Notes under the pieces: generated by a model
Database searches by the model: none
Told to the model about the DNA's origin: nothing
What the model saw: the letters and a program-made list of their open reading frames with translations, nothing else
Assembly: GCA_019637995.1 (NCBI GenBank)
Contig: JAHBUQ010000001.1
Location: forward strand, 838,381-902,380
Reading direction: 5' to 3'
Origin: Ignavibacteriota bacterium
Lineage (GTDB): Bacteria > Bacteroidota > Ignavibacteria > Kapaibacteriales > UBA2268
DNA length: 64,000 nt
Made by a program: the position numbers and the translations under genes
Part shown: positions 8,659 through 18,560 of the stretch, piece after piece
Position numbering within the stretch: position 1 is the first letter of the stretch
Layout of the letters: every line of letters starts with the position of its first letter

Positions 8659-9666
8659 TTATTTTTTTCTATTCAATTTTTTGAGTTTCTTTTGAGTATT
8701 ACTTATTGATTCAATAAACTGTTTTTCAACATCCGATAGTTCGTTTATAGTTTTTGATTTATATAATTCATATTCAGAATCTGCTTTTTTTTGTGCTAAT
8801 TCGGCAGAAATTTTTCCTGCATTAGCAAGTAATTCCTGACGTGACATTTTAATAAAACCATCAAGAACTTCAATCCAATCTTTCATGTACATAGGTCTTC
8901 TCTGCATAGCATTTACTTCGGCAATATCAAGATAAGCTGATACAAGCCGATTGAGAATGCCAAGTTCCTCATCATTTAAATAATTTTTGGCAATTGAAAT
9001 CTCGGATTTTGTTGGTTTTCTACCTTTAAAACTTGTCAAACCCATAAACGGCAATTCAGAATTGGCTCTTTCAAATATAATTTCAGCAGCAGTATGACCA
9101 TGCGCCGCCCAATGAAGTTTATTCTGTACTGTCTGAAAAAATAATTCCGTAGTTTCAGATTTAGGATTATAATCAATACTTGTAGCATAAATTTCTAATA
9201 CTTTACGATAAAAGACTTTTTCCGATGAGCGAATATCCCTAATGCGGTTAAGTAGTTCTTCAAAATAACCACCTCCTTGTTTGAGGAAGTCGTCATTCAT
9301 TGTAAATCCTTTTATAAGATATTCTTTCAATCTTTCAGTAGCCCAAATTCTAAACTGTGTACCTCTTAAAGATTTAACTCTATAACCAACCGAAATAATT
9401 ACATCAAGGTTGTAAAGATTTGTAGGTTTGGTAGAAAAATCGGAAATTCCGATTTTTCTTACAGAATTTTCCTCAACAAGTTCACCCTCATTAAAAACAT
9501 TCAAAATATGTTCATTAATAGTTGACCTTGATTTTTGGAATAAATCTGTCATTTGGTCAATTGTGAGCCAGATAGTGTCATTTTCGAAGCGGGTTTCAAT
9601 TTTAGTCTTACCGTCTTCAGTTTGGTATATAATTAACTCAGTTAATGGTTTATTTTGGCTTGTCAC
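8659..9666 (-). CDS. RhuM-family protein
   Basis: This 335-residue protein matches the RhuM family, first named in a Salmonella pathogenicity island and often found beside restriction-modification genes. The N-terminal part (about 10-115) has IWLTIDQMTDLFQKS, YNLDVIISVGYRVKS and GTQFRIWATERLKEY; the C-terminal part has the conserved AAHGHTAAEIIFERA and MYMKDW. The start is a GTG with AAGGA seven bases upstream. The biochemical function is unknown. It lies between the RM gene and the vestigial RM tail, which suggests it is part of, or was inserted into, a defence locus. Confidence 0.88.
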   Translation of the reverse strand: MTSQNKPLTELIIYQTEDGKTKIETRFENDTIWLTIDQMTDLFQKSRSTINEHILNVFNEGELVEENSVRKIGISDFSTKPTNLYNLDVIISVGYRVKSLRGTQFRIWATERLKEYLIKGFTMNDDFLKQGGGYFEELLNRIRDIRSSEKVFYRKVLEIYATSIDYNPKSETTELFFQTVQNKLHWAAHGHTAAEIIFERANSELPFMGLTSFKGRKPTKSEISIAKNYLNDEELGILNRLVSAYLDIAEVNAMQRRPMYMKDWIEVLDGFIKMSRQELLANAGKISAELAQKKADSEYELYKSKTINELSDVEKQFIESISNTQKKLKKLNRKK

Positions 9667-9727
9667 AATCTAGTCCTTAATAGTTTGAAACATCTTAATA
9701 CATATTTTTGCAGTAATTTCCATCACC

Positions 9728-12700
9728 CTACTCCCCCTCCACAATCTTAATTTCTTCTTCTGTCAGTTCGTAGAGCTGATAGACGAGTTGGTCAATTTTA
9801 TTGTCAGTATATTTTATGCGGGCTTGCAGGTGCTCTTTTTGTTCCGGAAGTGTCGCGGCTTGCAAGTCCTTGTTTAGTTGGAGCATTGTTTCGACTAACT
9901 TAATTAGTTGGTTCTGTGTTTCGGGGGCTGGGTTTTGGGGGATAGGAAATAACCTAAATACTTTTACCCCAATATCAACACCAATACCTCTTTTTTTTCC
10001 ATTCATATTGAACCAATATCCACCGACTTTTGAATTCATTAAACTTAGTAAAAATTTTAAATCATATTTATTTGATTTTTGAATAATAACAGAAAATGAG
10101 AATCCACAATAATATTTTTTCTCATCATAAAAGAATTCAGGTTTTAAAAACATTCCCTTACAAATCAATTTTGGCTCATCAAAAAATCTTTGTTCTCGTG
10201 TTCTATGTATCCCATAGGGAGCATTTGATGATGTAATAAATTCTTCCATATTGTCAAGATGTTTTTTTATATTGGGATAAATGCCTCTTGCTATTCTCTC
10301 CCTCTCAATTTTACCTAAATACAGCAAATACTCATTCTGATAATTAATACTATATCGCTTTACATGACTAATATTCAAATATGGTTTTAATAGTTCTAAT
10401 TCTGAAGTAGTTAATTCCAATGATGAAATCTCCTTTTCATTTAATACAAAAACTCCATCACCAATTTTTATATTTTTATTTTTGGTATTTGTAAAAAGAT
10501 TTTTAGAAATCTTATCAGTTGCTTCTACCACTCCCTGTGAAACTTCAAAATGGTTGACTAATGAATCACAGTTATTGAAAATATCAAGTCCACAACTTAA
10601 ATTTATTTTATCAACCCCGAATAAATTGCTATTATTAATTCTATGATTATCATATGAATCAATATTATCATTTGGATCATCCTGACTTATACTGTAAATT
10701 TTTGTGTAATATTCTTTTTCATTTGCTTTTCTAAATATTGAAATATTATGTTTACCACTTACATCCTTGAAGACCTTGTAATTATCAAAATTTACGATAA
10801 TTTCAATTGTAAGTTCCTTTTTTATTCGATTAATTAGGATAGAAGCACCATCACTTTTCATCCAATAACTGTTCGTTATTATACCGAATAGTCCATTTTG
10901 TTTTAAAATATCAATACCACGATGTACAAAATAATACCAATAATCCATTTTACCTTGATGGTATAATTGACCAATTCTTGATTTTAAAATTGGTTCAAAT
11001 ATTTCTTGGCTTCCCCTTTCTTTTAGATACGGCGGATTACCTATCACTACATCAAAGCCACCTTGCTTGAATACCATCGGAAAAGCACTCTCCCAGTTGA
11101 AAGGTTTAATCTTCTTTTCGGCTCCCGGCTCGAAATCAATCTGATTATCATAAAAATCTATGTCAATAAGAGAATTACCACTTTTGATATTGCTGTCAAG
11201 TGAGGGCAGTACCCTTTCATGCAGAAACGATAACTGGCTTATTGATGCTTCCGTTTCTCCTTCCATTGCCTTCAGCATTAAAGAGAGCTTTGTAACCTCG
11301 ACAGCGTTTGTGTCAATATCAACACCGTAAATATTATTCAGAAGTATATCTTTCTTAACCTGTGTAGTCAAATTTCCGTCCGGGCGGAGAAATTTATCCT
11401 TATTCTTAATATTTGAATTATGATAGTATTCCTTATGCCAATCCAAAAGATACTGATAAGCACCAAGCAGAAAAGAACCACTACCACACGCGGGGTCACA
11501 TATTTTTATTTTCTCGATTTCCTCCGGAGTAGCGAACTGATTGTAGAAGGAATTAGGAATTAGGAATTGGGAATTAGAAATAAAACAATTTCCTTCTTCC
11601 TCATTCCTATTTCCTACTATACTATTTTCGAATTGATATTGCTTATCATTGATGACAGCATTTTCTGAATTCCATTTAGTTTCTCCCAAATTGGAGTCAT
11701 TACCTCCCTGCTGATAAATTCTAATTTCACTGCTAATATCAGATGAGTTTCCAATTCCGTCGCTGAACCTCTCGCAATTATCAAAAACCTTCTGAGTTCC
11801 GGTCTGGAAATTCTTCCCCATCCCTCCGCTATGTTTGCCGGAATTGATGTAACCGCTCTTTTTATTTGACTTGTCAGACCAAACATTTCCTCCTTCGGCA
11901 GTTCCCTCGCCATTTGATATGTCAAAACTGTCAGTTCTATTGATTGTTTCCAAATTTCCAGGTCTTTGTAACTCTTGACCTTGTCCAATTTCATTTTTTT
12001 CTCCATATTTATTATAATAAATTTGCTTTTTTAACAAACTATTCTCACCATCATTATTCCCTTTTCCTAATTCCCAATTCCTGCGTCCTATTTCCCCAAT
12101 CAACTTACCAACAGTATTCTTAACTATATAATCAACAATATATTGAGGTGTATAATAAACCCCACCGGCTTTGCGGACTTCTGGTTTCTCTTCTATTTTT
12201 ATTCTGTGTCCGGGAGTAATACGGATAATTTTACCAAGATACTGCTCATACGAATGACCAAGAATTTCAACAGGTATTACTGAAAACTCATAAGGGCTTT
12301 TCGGATAATACATTTCTTCGATTATTGTTTTCAGTATCTTATCATCAATTTTCAGATTATCAGTAATCCTATCCTTTTGATAATCAAAAAGTCCGGAATT
12401 GTATTTTAAATCGGCAGTATGGAACAATGTTTTCAGATTTTCATAGGAATTATTACCGATTAGATTAAATAACTGATTTTCACTTTCAACTCCGCGGTCT
12501 TCGCATATTCTTAAAAATATTATCCTGTCCATAATTTTTTGAAGTGAATAATTCAATTCATCTTCATCAATAGCCGGATTGCGGTTGACAATATTTCGAG
12601 CAAGCAAATCTCTCCAGGTGTCAAGTGATTTCAGAAATTCAGCGTCAACTCCGGTAGTACCTTTTTTGCCTTTGTTAGAGCTTACAAACTTATCAAAACT

Positions 12701-13234
12701 GCCTTTGAGAACCATTTCTTTAGAGAAGGTCTCCCAAAGAAAATCAAACTCTTTCAGATAATCTTTGTAAGTGAAATATTTAATTCTCGAAACAGAGGCT
12801 TTATCTGTTGGTGCGGGCTTTATGGTACAATCATAAATGGAAAATTCTTCAAAATCTGAAATAATTGAAATCGGCATTTTAGCACTCCAACCGTATCGTC
12901 TTAGTTGATAAGCCGGTTCGATTGTGTCTTTTATTGATACACTTGGCTTTTTGGCTTCCAGAAAAAATTTCTTCTGACCATAAATTGTAAAGCAGTAATC
13001 CGGAGCTTTGGTTTTTCCGGCAACTTTGATTTTATCTTCGTGAATAACTTCACGGTAACTTTCAGCAAGTCCGGCTCTGTTGTTTATATCCCAACCTAAT
13101 GCTTCAAAGAATGGATTGATATAATCCGTCCTTGTCTGAGTTTCGTTGAAACTACCTTTTTTATATCCTTCGACATGATAATCGAATCTTTCAGCTAATT
13201 TTTCAATCGTATCTTTCGCATCAATTTTGTTCAT
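9728..13234 (-). CDS. Type IIG (Eco57I-like) restriction-modification protein with internal insertion
   Basis: This is a 1168-residue single-chain restriction and N6-adenine methylation enzyme. The N-terminal nuclease domain shows PDYCFTIYGQ followed by FLEAKKP, a PD-(D/E)XK pattern (about 78-97). The methyltransferase part has VYYTPQYIVDYIV (near 360), motif I DPACGSGSFLLGAYQYL (near 581) and motif IV NPPY (near 731). A target-recognition region and the tail YQLYELTEEEIKIVE follow. About 185 residues between the YYTP segment and motif I (roughly 380-565) are low-complexity and look like an out-of-frame reading of an inserted element that carries its own gene. The frame stays open, so an enlarged but active enzyme is possible. 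No BREX or type I partner genes are nearby. Confidence 0.88.
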   Translation of the reverse strand: MNKIDAKDTIEKLAERFDYHVEGYKKGSFNETQTRTDYINPFFEALGWDINNRAGLAESYREVIHEDKIKVAGKTKAPDYCFTIYGQKKFFLEAKKPSVSIKDTIEPAYQLRRYGWSAKMPISIISDFEEFSIYDCTIKPAPTDKASVSRIKYFTYKDYLKEFDFLWETFSKEMVLKGSFDKFVSSNKGKKGTTGVDAEFLKSLDTWRDLLARNIVNRNPAIDEDELNYSLQKIMDRIIFLRICEDRGVESENQLFNLIGNNSYENLKTLFHTADLKYNSGLFDYQKDRITDNLKIDDKILKTIIEEMYYPKSPYEFSVIPVEILGHSYEQYLGKIIRITPGHRIKIEEKPEVRKAGGVYYTPQYIVDYIVKNTVGKLIGEIGRRNWELGKGNNDGENSLLKKQIYYNKYGEKNEIGQGQELQRPGNLETINRTDSFDISNGEGTAEGGNVWSDKSNKKSGYINSGKHSGGMGKNFQTGTQKVFDNCERFSDGIGNSSDISSEIRIYQQGGNDSNLGETKWNSENAVINDKQYQFENSIVGNRNEEEGNCFISNSQFLIPNSFYNQFATPEEIEKIKICDPACGSGSFLLGAYQYLLDWHKEYYHNSNIKNKDKFLRPDGNLTTQVKKDILLNNIYGVDIDTNAVEVTKLSLMLKAMEGETEASISQLSFLHERVLPSLDSNIKSGNSLIDIDFYDNQIDFEPGAEKKIKPFNWESAFPMVFKQGGFDVVIGNPPYLKERGSQEIFEPILKSRIGQLYHQGKMDYWYYFVHRGIDILKQNGLFGIITNSYWMKSDGASILINRIKKELTIEIIVNFDNYKVFKDVSGKHNISIFRKANEKEYYTKIYSISQDDPNDNIDSYDNHRINNSNLFGVDKINLSCGLDIFNNCDSLVNHFEVSQGVVEATDKISKNLFTNTKNKNIKIGDGVFVLNEKEISSLELTTSELELLKPYLNISHVKRYSINYQNEYLLYLGKIERERIARGIYPNIKKHLDNMEEFITSSNAPYGIHRTREQRFFDEPKLICKGMFLKPEFFYDEKKYYCGFSFSVIIQKSNKYDLKFLLSLMNSKVGGYWFNMNGKKRGIGVDIGVKVFRLFPIPQNPAPETQNQLIKLVETMLQLNKDLQAATLPEQKEHLQARIKYTDNKIDQLVYQLYELTEEEIKIVEGE
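11545..12100. mobile_element. IVS-like insertion element within the RM gene
   Basis: About 555 bases interrupt the RM gene between its YYTP segment and motif I. The ends carry inverted copies of AGGAATTGGGAATTAG at 11562-11577 and, in reverse, 12066-12082, with extra GGAATTA units on the left. Inside is a complete four-helix-bundle gene on the minus strand. The host frame has no stop across the element. The boundaries are approximate because no empty site is available for comparison. S23-type genes are known from intervening sequences in 23S rRNA genes; their presence inside a protein gene is the unusual point. Confidence 0.75.
11617..11994 (-). CDS. Four-helix-bundle protein of the S23/IVS family
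   Basis: This is a 125-residue protein with the hallmarks of the 23S rRNA intervening-sequence protein family: YKDLEIWKQSIEL at the start, MFGLTSQIKRAVTSIPANIAEG in the middle (seen as GLTSQIKRA and IPANIAEG), and the helix RFLIIARGSATELETHL. It lies entirely inside the RM gene, on the same strand but in another frame. GGAG lies seven bases before the ATG at 11994; an ATG at 12006 is also in frame. The family fold is a helical bundle that oligomerises and is related to the Avd protein of diversity-generating retroelements; its function here is unknown. Confidence 0.88.
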   Translation of the reverse strand: MKLDKVKSYKDLEIWKQSIELTVLTYQMARELPKEEMFGLTSQIKRAVTSIPANIAEGWGRISRPELRRFLIIARGSATELETHLILAVKLEFISREVMTPIWEKLNGIQKMLSSMISNINSKIV

Positions 13235-13403
13235 ATTAAAATCGCTTTTTTAATTTTTTCTTATTTTCACATTTTCAAACGATACAAATTTAATTAAAAT
13301 TCTCAATTAATTATCAAATTTAACTATAGAAGTTTTCAACAGCTAAAAATACTTCTTCGCAAGGTTTTATTTCAATAAAATGATTTGTTAAATTCAATCC
13401 ACC

Positions 13404-14375
13404 CTACTTCCTGTTATTCGCAATCGCAATAGCTGCTTCGATTGCATCAAGTGTGCTTTGGTGATTGGCGATATTTTTTCCGGCTATACCAAAAGCTGTG
13501 CCATGGTCAGGCGATGTTCTTACAATTGGCAAACCGGCTGTGAAATTAACCCCGCCACCCGCAGCAATTAGTTTCAATGGTATAAGCCCCTGGTCGTGAT
13601 ACATCGCAAGATAGCCATCGTAATTTTTGTATAGCTGATGAGCAAAAAAACCATCAGCCGGAAATGGACCTTCGCAGTTAATTCCTGATTTTTTGGCAAG
13701 TTTTATGGCTGGAATTATGTGCTCAATCTCCTCAGTACCAATATTCCCATTCTCACCGGCATGAGGATTTAATCCCAAAACTGCAATTTTTGGAGAAGCA
13801 ATTCCGAAGTCATTTTTCAGAGATAAATTAAAATTTTCAATTGAATTTAATACCAATTCTTTGGTGATTCTGTCAGCAATTTCTCTTAACGGACTATGAA
13901 TTGTAACAAGAGCCGCACGTAAATTATCTTTGAATAGTATCATCAATGGTTTTGCGACATGGCAATTTGCGGCGAGCATTTCAGTATGTCCTGGATATTT
14001 CCAACCTGCAAGATACATTGCTTCTTTTGCAATGGGTAGAGTTACAATCGCATCATTTTTTCCACCTATTGTATCAGCTACACATAACTCCAATGCATCT
14101 GCCGCATGTCGTCCGGCTTCAATACATACTTCGCCAATTTCAATTTGATAAGAAGAAGAAATTTCCTGAATAAGTACTTTATTATTTCCAAGGAACAAAT
14201 AATCATCCTCAATTATTATTGAATTATCAATGACTTCCAGCCATTGCTTGAGAATACTTGTAGAGCCATAGAATACAAATTCTACAGAATCAGGATTGCT
14301 GAAATTCTGTAATGTTTTAATCATATTCTCAATTCCGATGCCGTTTACATCGCCGGTTGTGATAGCTATTTTCAT
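13404..14375 (-). CDS. pdxA: 4-hydroxythreonine-4-phosphate dehydrogenase
   Basis: PdxA oxidises 4-phosphohydroxy-L-threonine in the DXP-dependent pathway to pyridoxal phosphate. The 323-residue protein has ITTGDVNGIG at the N-terminus, the metal-binding His in KYPGHTEML, GLNPHAGENG, and the second His in MYHDQGLIPLK, followed by VRTSPDHGTAF. This length is normal for the family. Its ATG overlaps the stop of the permease gene upstream by four bases, so the two are co-transcribed. Confidence 0.96.
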   Translation of the reverse strand: MKIAITTGDVNGIGIENMIKTLQNFSNPDSVEFVFYGSTSILKQWLEVIDNSIIIEDDYLFLGNNKVLIQEISSSYQIEIGEVCIEAGRHAADALELCVADTIGGKNDAIVTLPIAKEAMYLAGWKYPGHTEMLAANCHVAKPLMILFKDNLRAALVTIHSPLREIADRITKELVLNSIENFNLSLKNDFGIASPKIAVLGLNPHAGENGNIGTEEIEHIIPAIKLAKKSGINCEGPFPADGFFAHQLYKNYDGYLAMYHDQGLIPLKLIAAGGGVNFTAGLPIVRTSPDHGTAFGIAGKNIANHQSTLDAIEAAIAIANNRK

Positions 14376-15796
14376 TTTTTCCTGTATTTAAAATAATAAT
14401 AAAGTGGTAATCCTGCCAATACAAGTAATAACCCAAAAGTTGAATTAATTATTTCACTTTTTCCGCTGATATAATTACTGATGTCATTATATAAAGTCAA
14501 TACTACAAATATTCCGGCAACCAGCACAAATGTAAGTGGAATGTAAGGATACAAAGGTACTTTGTAAGGTCTTGGAGTATCGGGCATTTTTTTACGCAAA
14601 ACTATTACCCCATATGCTCCCAAAGCATAAAAAATCCAACTGACAAATATCAGCATATCGGTTAAGTCGTCAAAAGAGCCACTGATAACAAGACCACAAG
14701 ACCATATTGCTTGTAAAAAAAGTGCATTTGCAGGTGTATGATACTTTTTGCTTACATTTCCAAATACCGGAAAAAACATATCACGTTTTGCCATTGCAAA
14801 ATAAACCCTTGCACTAACCATGATAGTGCCATTAGAAGTGCCGAATGTTGATACCATCACAAGTGCGGCAACTAAGCCTCCACCCCACGCCCCAACAGCT
14901 CTGTCAGCCACATCTGCTGCGACTAATTTCGATTTTGCCATTTCATCAATTGGCAATACATAGAGATAAGCAAGATTAATCAACATATAAACACCAATTA
15001 TTATCAAAGTGCCAATAATCAATGCTTTAGGAATATTTTTCATTGGATTTTTGACTTCACCGGCTATGTATGTAACATTATTCCATCCGTCGAATGCCCA
15101 AAACGCCGCAGATAGAGCCGCAATAATGCCACCTATCAAACCAAGCTCTCCATAAGAGAAGTCAGGAATATCATAAGTTAGATTACCAGCAGAGCCACCG
15201 GTGTATAGAAATCCTGCAACAACAAGAATTAATATTGCTAAAACTTTTGCAGTTGTAAAAAACTCTGCTACTCTGCCTCCATACTTAATTCCGAAATAAT
15301 TTACTATTGTAAGAAGCAATATGACAAACATTGTAAGGGATTTGACACCGAAGTCCTTTAGTGGGAAAATTTTGCCTACAAAAGGCATATAAATTTGGAA
15401 AGATGCTTCAATCTCAGACGAAAATCTTGGCAGAACAAAAAAGTATTCTGTGTACTCAGCAAATACATAAGTTATTGAAGCTATTGAGCCCGTCTGAATA
15501 ACAGCAAGGATAGCCCAGCCGTATAAATATGAGGTAAGACTTCCATACATTTTATCAAAGAAGACATATTGTCCGCCTGTTTCTGTTATCATTCCGGCTA
15601 CTTCAGCATTTGAAAGTGCTCCAAATAATGTCAGAATTCCGGCAATAACCCAAATTAGCAGAAGCAATTCAGGTGTTCCTAAGTCTGCAGCCATTACAGC
15701 CGGTTTTTTAAATATTCCGGAGCCGATTACAGCTCCTACAACTATTGCAATGGTCGTAAAGAGTCCAAGTTGAGGTAAAAGTTTGTCTGATTTCAT
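14372..15796 (-). CDS. APC-family amino acid permease
   Basis: This is a 474-residue inner-membrane transporter with about twelve hydrophobic segments. The first segment has the APC/LAT-type signature VVGAVIGSGIFKKP; later ones include FWAFDGWNNVTYIAGEVKNP. It resembles the L-type amino acid transporter branch. The substrate cannot be predicted. It is the first gene of a two-gene unit with pdxA. Confidence 0.9.
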   Translation of the reverse strand: MKSDKLLPQLGLFTTIAIVVGAVIGSGIFKKPAVMAADLGTPELLLLIWVIAGILTLFGALSNAEVAGMITETGGQYVFFDKMYGSLTSYLYGWAILAVIQTGSIASITYVFAEYTEYFFVLPRFSSEIEASFQIYMPFVGKIFPLKDFGVKSLTMFVILLLTIVNYFGIKYGGRVAEFFTTAKVLAILILVVAGFLYTGGSAGNLTYDIPDFSYGELGLIGGIIAALSAAFWAFDGWNNVTYIAGEVKNPMKNIPKALIIGTLIIIGVYMLINLAYLYVLPIDEMAKSKLVAADVADRAVGAWGGGLVAALVMVSTFGTSNGTIMVSARVYFAMAKRDMFFPVFGNVSKKYHTPANALFLQAIWSCGLVISGSFDDLTDMLIFVSWIFYALGAYGVIVLRKKMPDTPRPYKVPLYPYIPLTFVLVAGIFVVLTLYNDISNYISGKSEIINSTFGLLLVLAGLPLYYYFKYRKK

Positions 15797-15961
15797 TCTT
15801 TTGCAAAATTTGACAAATAAATATTTGTAAAATTAATAAAATTTTTAGTTATAATATTATTAAGTTTGATTTTTTAAAAAAAATCTGCAACGCTTTTTAA
15901 ATTGATGTGTATTTATTAATGAGTGAGAAATATTTTATAAATAATTTAAGGAATAACAAAA

Positions 15962-18259
15962 ATGTTTAAGAGATTACTCAAGAGTAGCAATTGGTTAACA
16001 CTAACAATTGCTTTGGTTTTTGGAATCAGTTCATTTGGTTATGCTCAAAATCAATTGAAGCCGGTGGATAAAGTAAATGTTCAATTGATGGGCGGTAAGA
16101 AAGGTGAAATTTATATAGCTGACGGTTTTATCAGCTGGTTCTACCCGAATGACGAAAAAACCGCAACCGGTTTTAATATTTATATAGCCGAAGGTAAAAG
16201 TGAAGATATCAAAGATTTCCAATTTTTTGATAAAGTCAGCAGAGAAGATGCATTAGGTCGTGATCAGTATCATTTCAAATTTTCCGGTTTGGAAAGTAAA
16301 AAAAATGGCTGGAGTTTTGTTGTAAAGGCTACAAACAATAATGGCGCCGAAGGTGCAGTCAGAGAGTATGTATTTGCTGAATTACGCAACAGCAACACTC
16401 CTGTCCATAAAATAATTTTCACATCCAAGCCTTTATTACATATTGGTTTAAATGAAACATATACATACACTCCTGAAATTGAAACAAATATTGAAGAAGC
16501 TGAATTTATTTATTCTTTAGTAAATTCACCTGAAGATGTTGAATTTGATAGCCAAACCGGTGAATTAGTCTGGCAACCTAAAAAATCTGGATTACACCAT
16601 TTCAAGATTGAAGTCAAAGCAATTGCGGGAGATAAAATTATTGCCTCAGCTGTACAAACATGGTCTGTAATGGTAAAGGAATGTTCTGAGCTTGCTACTG
16701 TTTCCGGTACTGTTAATGATGTTGATGGAAATAGTATTAAAATGGGTATGATTTCAGTTTTTAGTTATTCTGATAATAATGGAAGACTTAATAAATCATT
16801 TGTGTTCAATGCAAGATTTGAAAATGGAATTTTCGAGATACCAAATCTTGATAAAGGTGAATATTACATTCTTGTAGAAGCATTCTCAATGAATAATACA
16901 ACAGCATATTATCCAACATGGTATGATAATGCTATAAATTTTGATGATGCAAAACCAATTGAAATTGACTGTGGAGATGAAATCGAACTTGCTTTCATTA
17001 TAAAAGAAATTCCAAAACCTAAGATGTATAAAGTTAGTGGTAAAGTTGTTGATGCAGATGATTTTGAGCCTGTTCGTAATGGTGTTGTCGAATTCAGGGG
17101 TGAAGACATTAACTCAGGAAAAATGATAGGACACACATTCAAATTAAATCAAAACGGAACTTTTGAAGGTAAACTTCCTGATTCGTTTATATACAAAGCC
17201 GTTGCGAGCGGAGTATATTTCTCTAATGACCAAAACAGACCACAGGCATATTTCCCTCAGTTCTATGAATTAGCCGATAATCCGACAGATGCAAAATCAA
17301 TAATGCTCACAGATGATAGAACTGATATTGATTTTTATCTTGTAAAAGTACCTAATTATGAAAACAATATTTACGGAACTGTTGTTGACATTGAGGACAA
17401 TCCGCTTGAAGGTATTGAAGTAACTGCTTTCTTAGTCAACTCTGACGGCAAATTCGTAAAGTATATTTACATGGGGAAATCATCAATTACCGATGAATTT
17501 GGAAACTACAAAATTGAAAATCTAATTCCCGGTGATTATGTTATTCTTGCAAGACCGCATTCAAGAACTCTTTCACCCGGTTTCTATGTTGAAGACGACA
17601 TTTCTACTCTCTCATGGCAGGAAGCTACACGGGTAAGTGTTGACGAAGAAGGAAGCCACGGTAGCTACCAAATCACTCTAACACTAATTGAAAGAAACGG
17701 AGGAAAAGGAATAGTTCGTGGTAATGTTGGCAGAGACAAAAAAGGCTTTGTAAACTCTAAAGATGACCCTTCTGATGCAATTTTAGGTGCTAGTGTTTAT
17801 CTTGTAAATGCAAAAAATAACGTTACTCATTCATTATCTACTGATGAATTTGGAAAATTTGAATTGAACAACGTTGCTGAAGGTACTTATACACTTGTAC
17901 TTGATAAAATTGGTTATCAGGGCAGCAAAACTGAAATTACAATAGGTGATGGAAATGTTGTTGAAAAAGATATGGAAATGTCACCGGTTGATGTTACAAG
18001 TGTAAATGATGAAATCACATTTGGATTCGAAGTATATCCAAATCCAGCTACTGATTTTGTAAATGTGCAAATAGAGCAAGTTAATACTGAATCACGCATT
18101 ATTCTATATAATAACACAGGTATTGAAGTTTTAAGATTGAATGCTTTGACAGGCAATATTCAGTCCATTAATACAAGCGAACTGCCTGCCGGTTCATACT
18201 TCCTCAAAGTATTGAATGGCAATGATTATTCAATCAAGCCAATTATTATTATCAAATAA
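15962..18259 (+). CDS. Exported multidomain protein with T9SS sorting signal
   Basis: This is a 765-residue secreted protein. A signal peptide ends at FGYAQ (about residue 29). Next comes an Ig-like/cadherin-type module (about 160-240, including FDSQTGELVWQPKKSG), then three or four carboxypeptidase-regulatory-like beta-sandwiches (for example VSGTVNDVDGN, VSGKVVDADD, YGTVVDIEDNPLEG and GASVYLVNAKN). It ends in a type A sorting domain (FEVYPNPATDFVNV, then SYFLKVLNGN). The predicted location is the outer surface or medium. Downstream lies a hairpin terminator. Confidence 0.88.
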   Translation: MFKRLLKSSNWLTLTIALVFGISSFGYAQNQLKPVDKVNVQLMGGKKGEIYIADGFISWFYPNDEKTATGFNIYIAEGKSEDIKDFQFFDKVSREDALGRDQYHFKFSGLESKKNGWSFVVKATNNNGAEGAVREYVFAELRNSNTPVHKIIFTSKPLLHIGLNETYTYTPEIETNIEEAEFIYSLVNSPEDVEFDSQTGELVWQPKKSGLHHFKIEVKAIAGDKIIASAVQTWSVMVKECSELATVSGTVNDVDGNSIKMGMISVFSYSDNNGRLNKSFVFNARFENGIFEIPNLDKGEYYILVEAFSMNNTTAYYPTWYDNAINFDDAKPIEIDCGDEIELAFIIKEIPKPKMYKVSGKVVDADDFEPVRNGVVEFRGEDINSGKMIGHTFKLNQNGTFEGKLPDSFIYKAVASGVYFSNDQNRPQAYFPQFYELADNPTDAKSIMLTDDRTDIDFYLVKVPNYENNIYGTVVDIEDNPLEGIEVTAFLVNSDGKFVKYIYMGKSSITDEFGNYKIENLIPGDYVILARPHSRTLSPGFYVEDDISTLSWQEATRVSVDEEGSHGSYQITLTLIERNGGKGIVRGNVGRDKKGFVNSKDDPSDAILGASVYLVNAKNNVTHSLSTDEFGKFELNNVAEGTYTLVLDKIGYQGSKTEITIGDGNVVEKDMEMSPVDVTSVNDEITFGFEVYPNPATDFVNVQIEQVNTESRIILYNNTGIEVLRLNALTGNIQSINTSELPAGSYFLKVLNGNDYSIKPIIIIK

Positions 18260-18304
18260 ATAAAGATTTGAATAAATAATAAACATACCTCACTCTCATC
18301 AATA

Positions 18305-18337
18305 TCCTCCCTTTTTTTCAAAGGGGAGGATTTTATT
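18305..18337 (+). terminator. Rho-independent terminator
   Basis: An inverted repeat with arms TCCTCCCTTT and AAAGGGGAGGA is followed directly by TTTTATTTT. It lies 45 bases after the stop of the T9SS-type protein gene. Confidence 0.85.
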
Positions 18338-18395
18338 TTGCAGTTATCAGTTAAACTAAAATTGCCCAACATGAATAATGAATGTCGTACAAAAA

Positions 18396-18560
18396 TGTAT
18401 TGTCAGTCTGAGTGGAGTCGAAGACTAAAGAATACACTTCGACTTCGCTCAATGTGACACGACTCGCTCTATGTGACACTGGGATGTTGTTATGATATGT
18501 TTTGTCAGTCTGAGCGTAGTCGAAGACTAAAGAATACACTTCGACTTCGCTCAATAGCAA
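18396..18560. repeat. Two direct copies of a roughly 55-bp intergenic repeat
   Basis: The copies lie at about 18398-18455 and 18504-18559. Each begins TTGTCAGTCTGAG, contains GTCGAAGACTAAAGAATAC and ends CTTCGACTTCGCTCAAT, so each can also fold on itself through GTCGAAG/CTTCGAC. This resembles widespread REP-like intergenic repeats of Bacteroidota. No coding function is supported. Confidence 0.75.

Noticed and set aside
11617..12006. Possible diversity-generating retroelement, since Avd shares the four-helix-bundle fold
   Set aside because: No reverse transcriptase gene or template/variable repeat pair is present nearby; the protein fits the S23/IVS branch better.
9728..13234. BREX PglX-type methylase
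   Set aside because: The N-terminal nuclease-like PD-(D/E)XK motif and absence of other BREX genes fit a stand-alone type IIG enzyme better.
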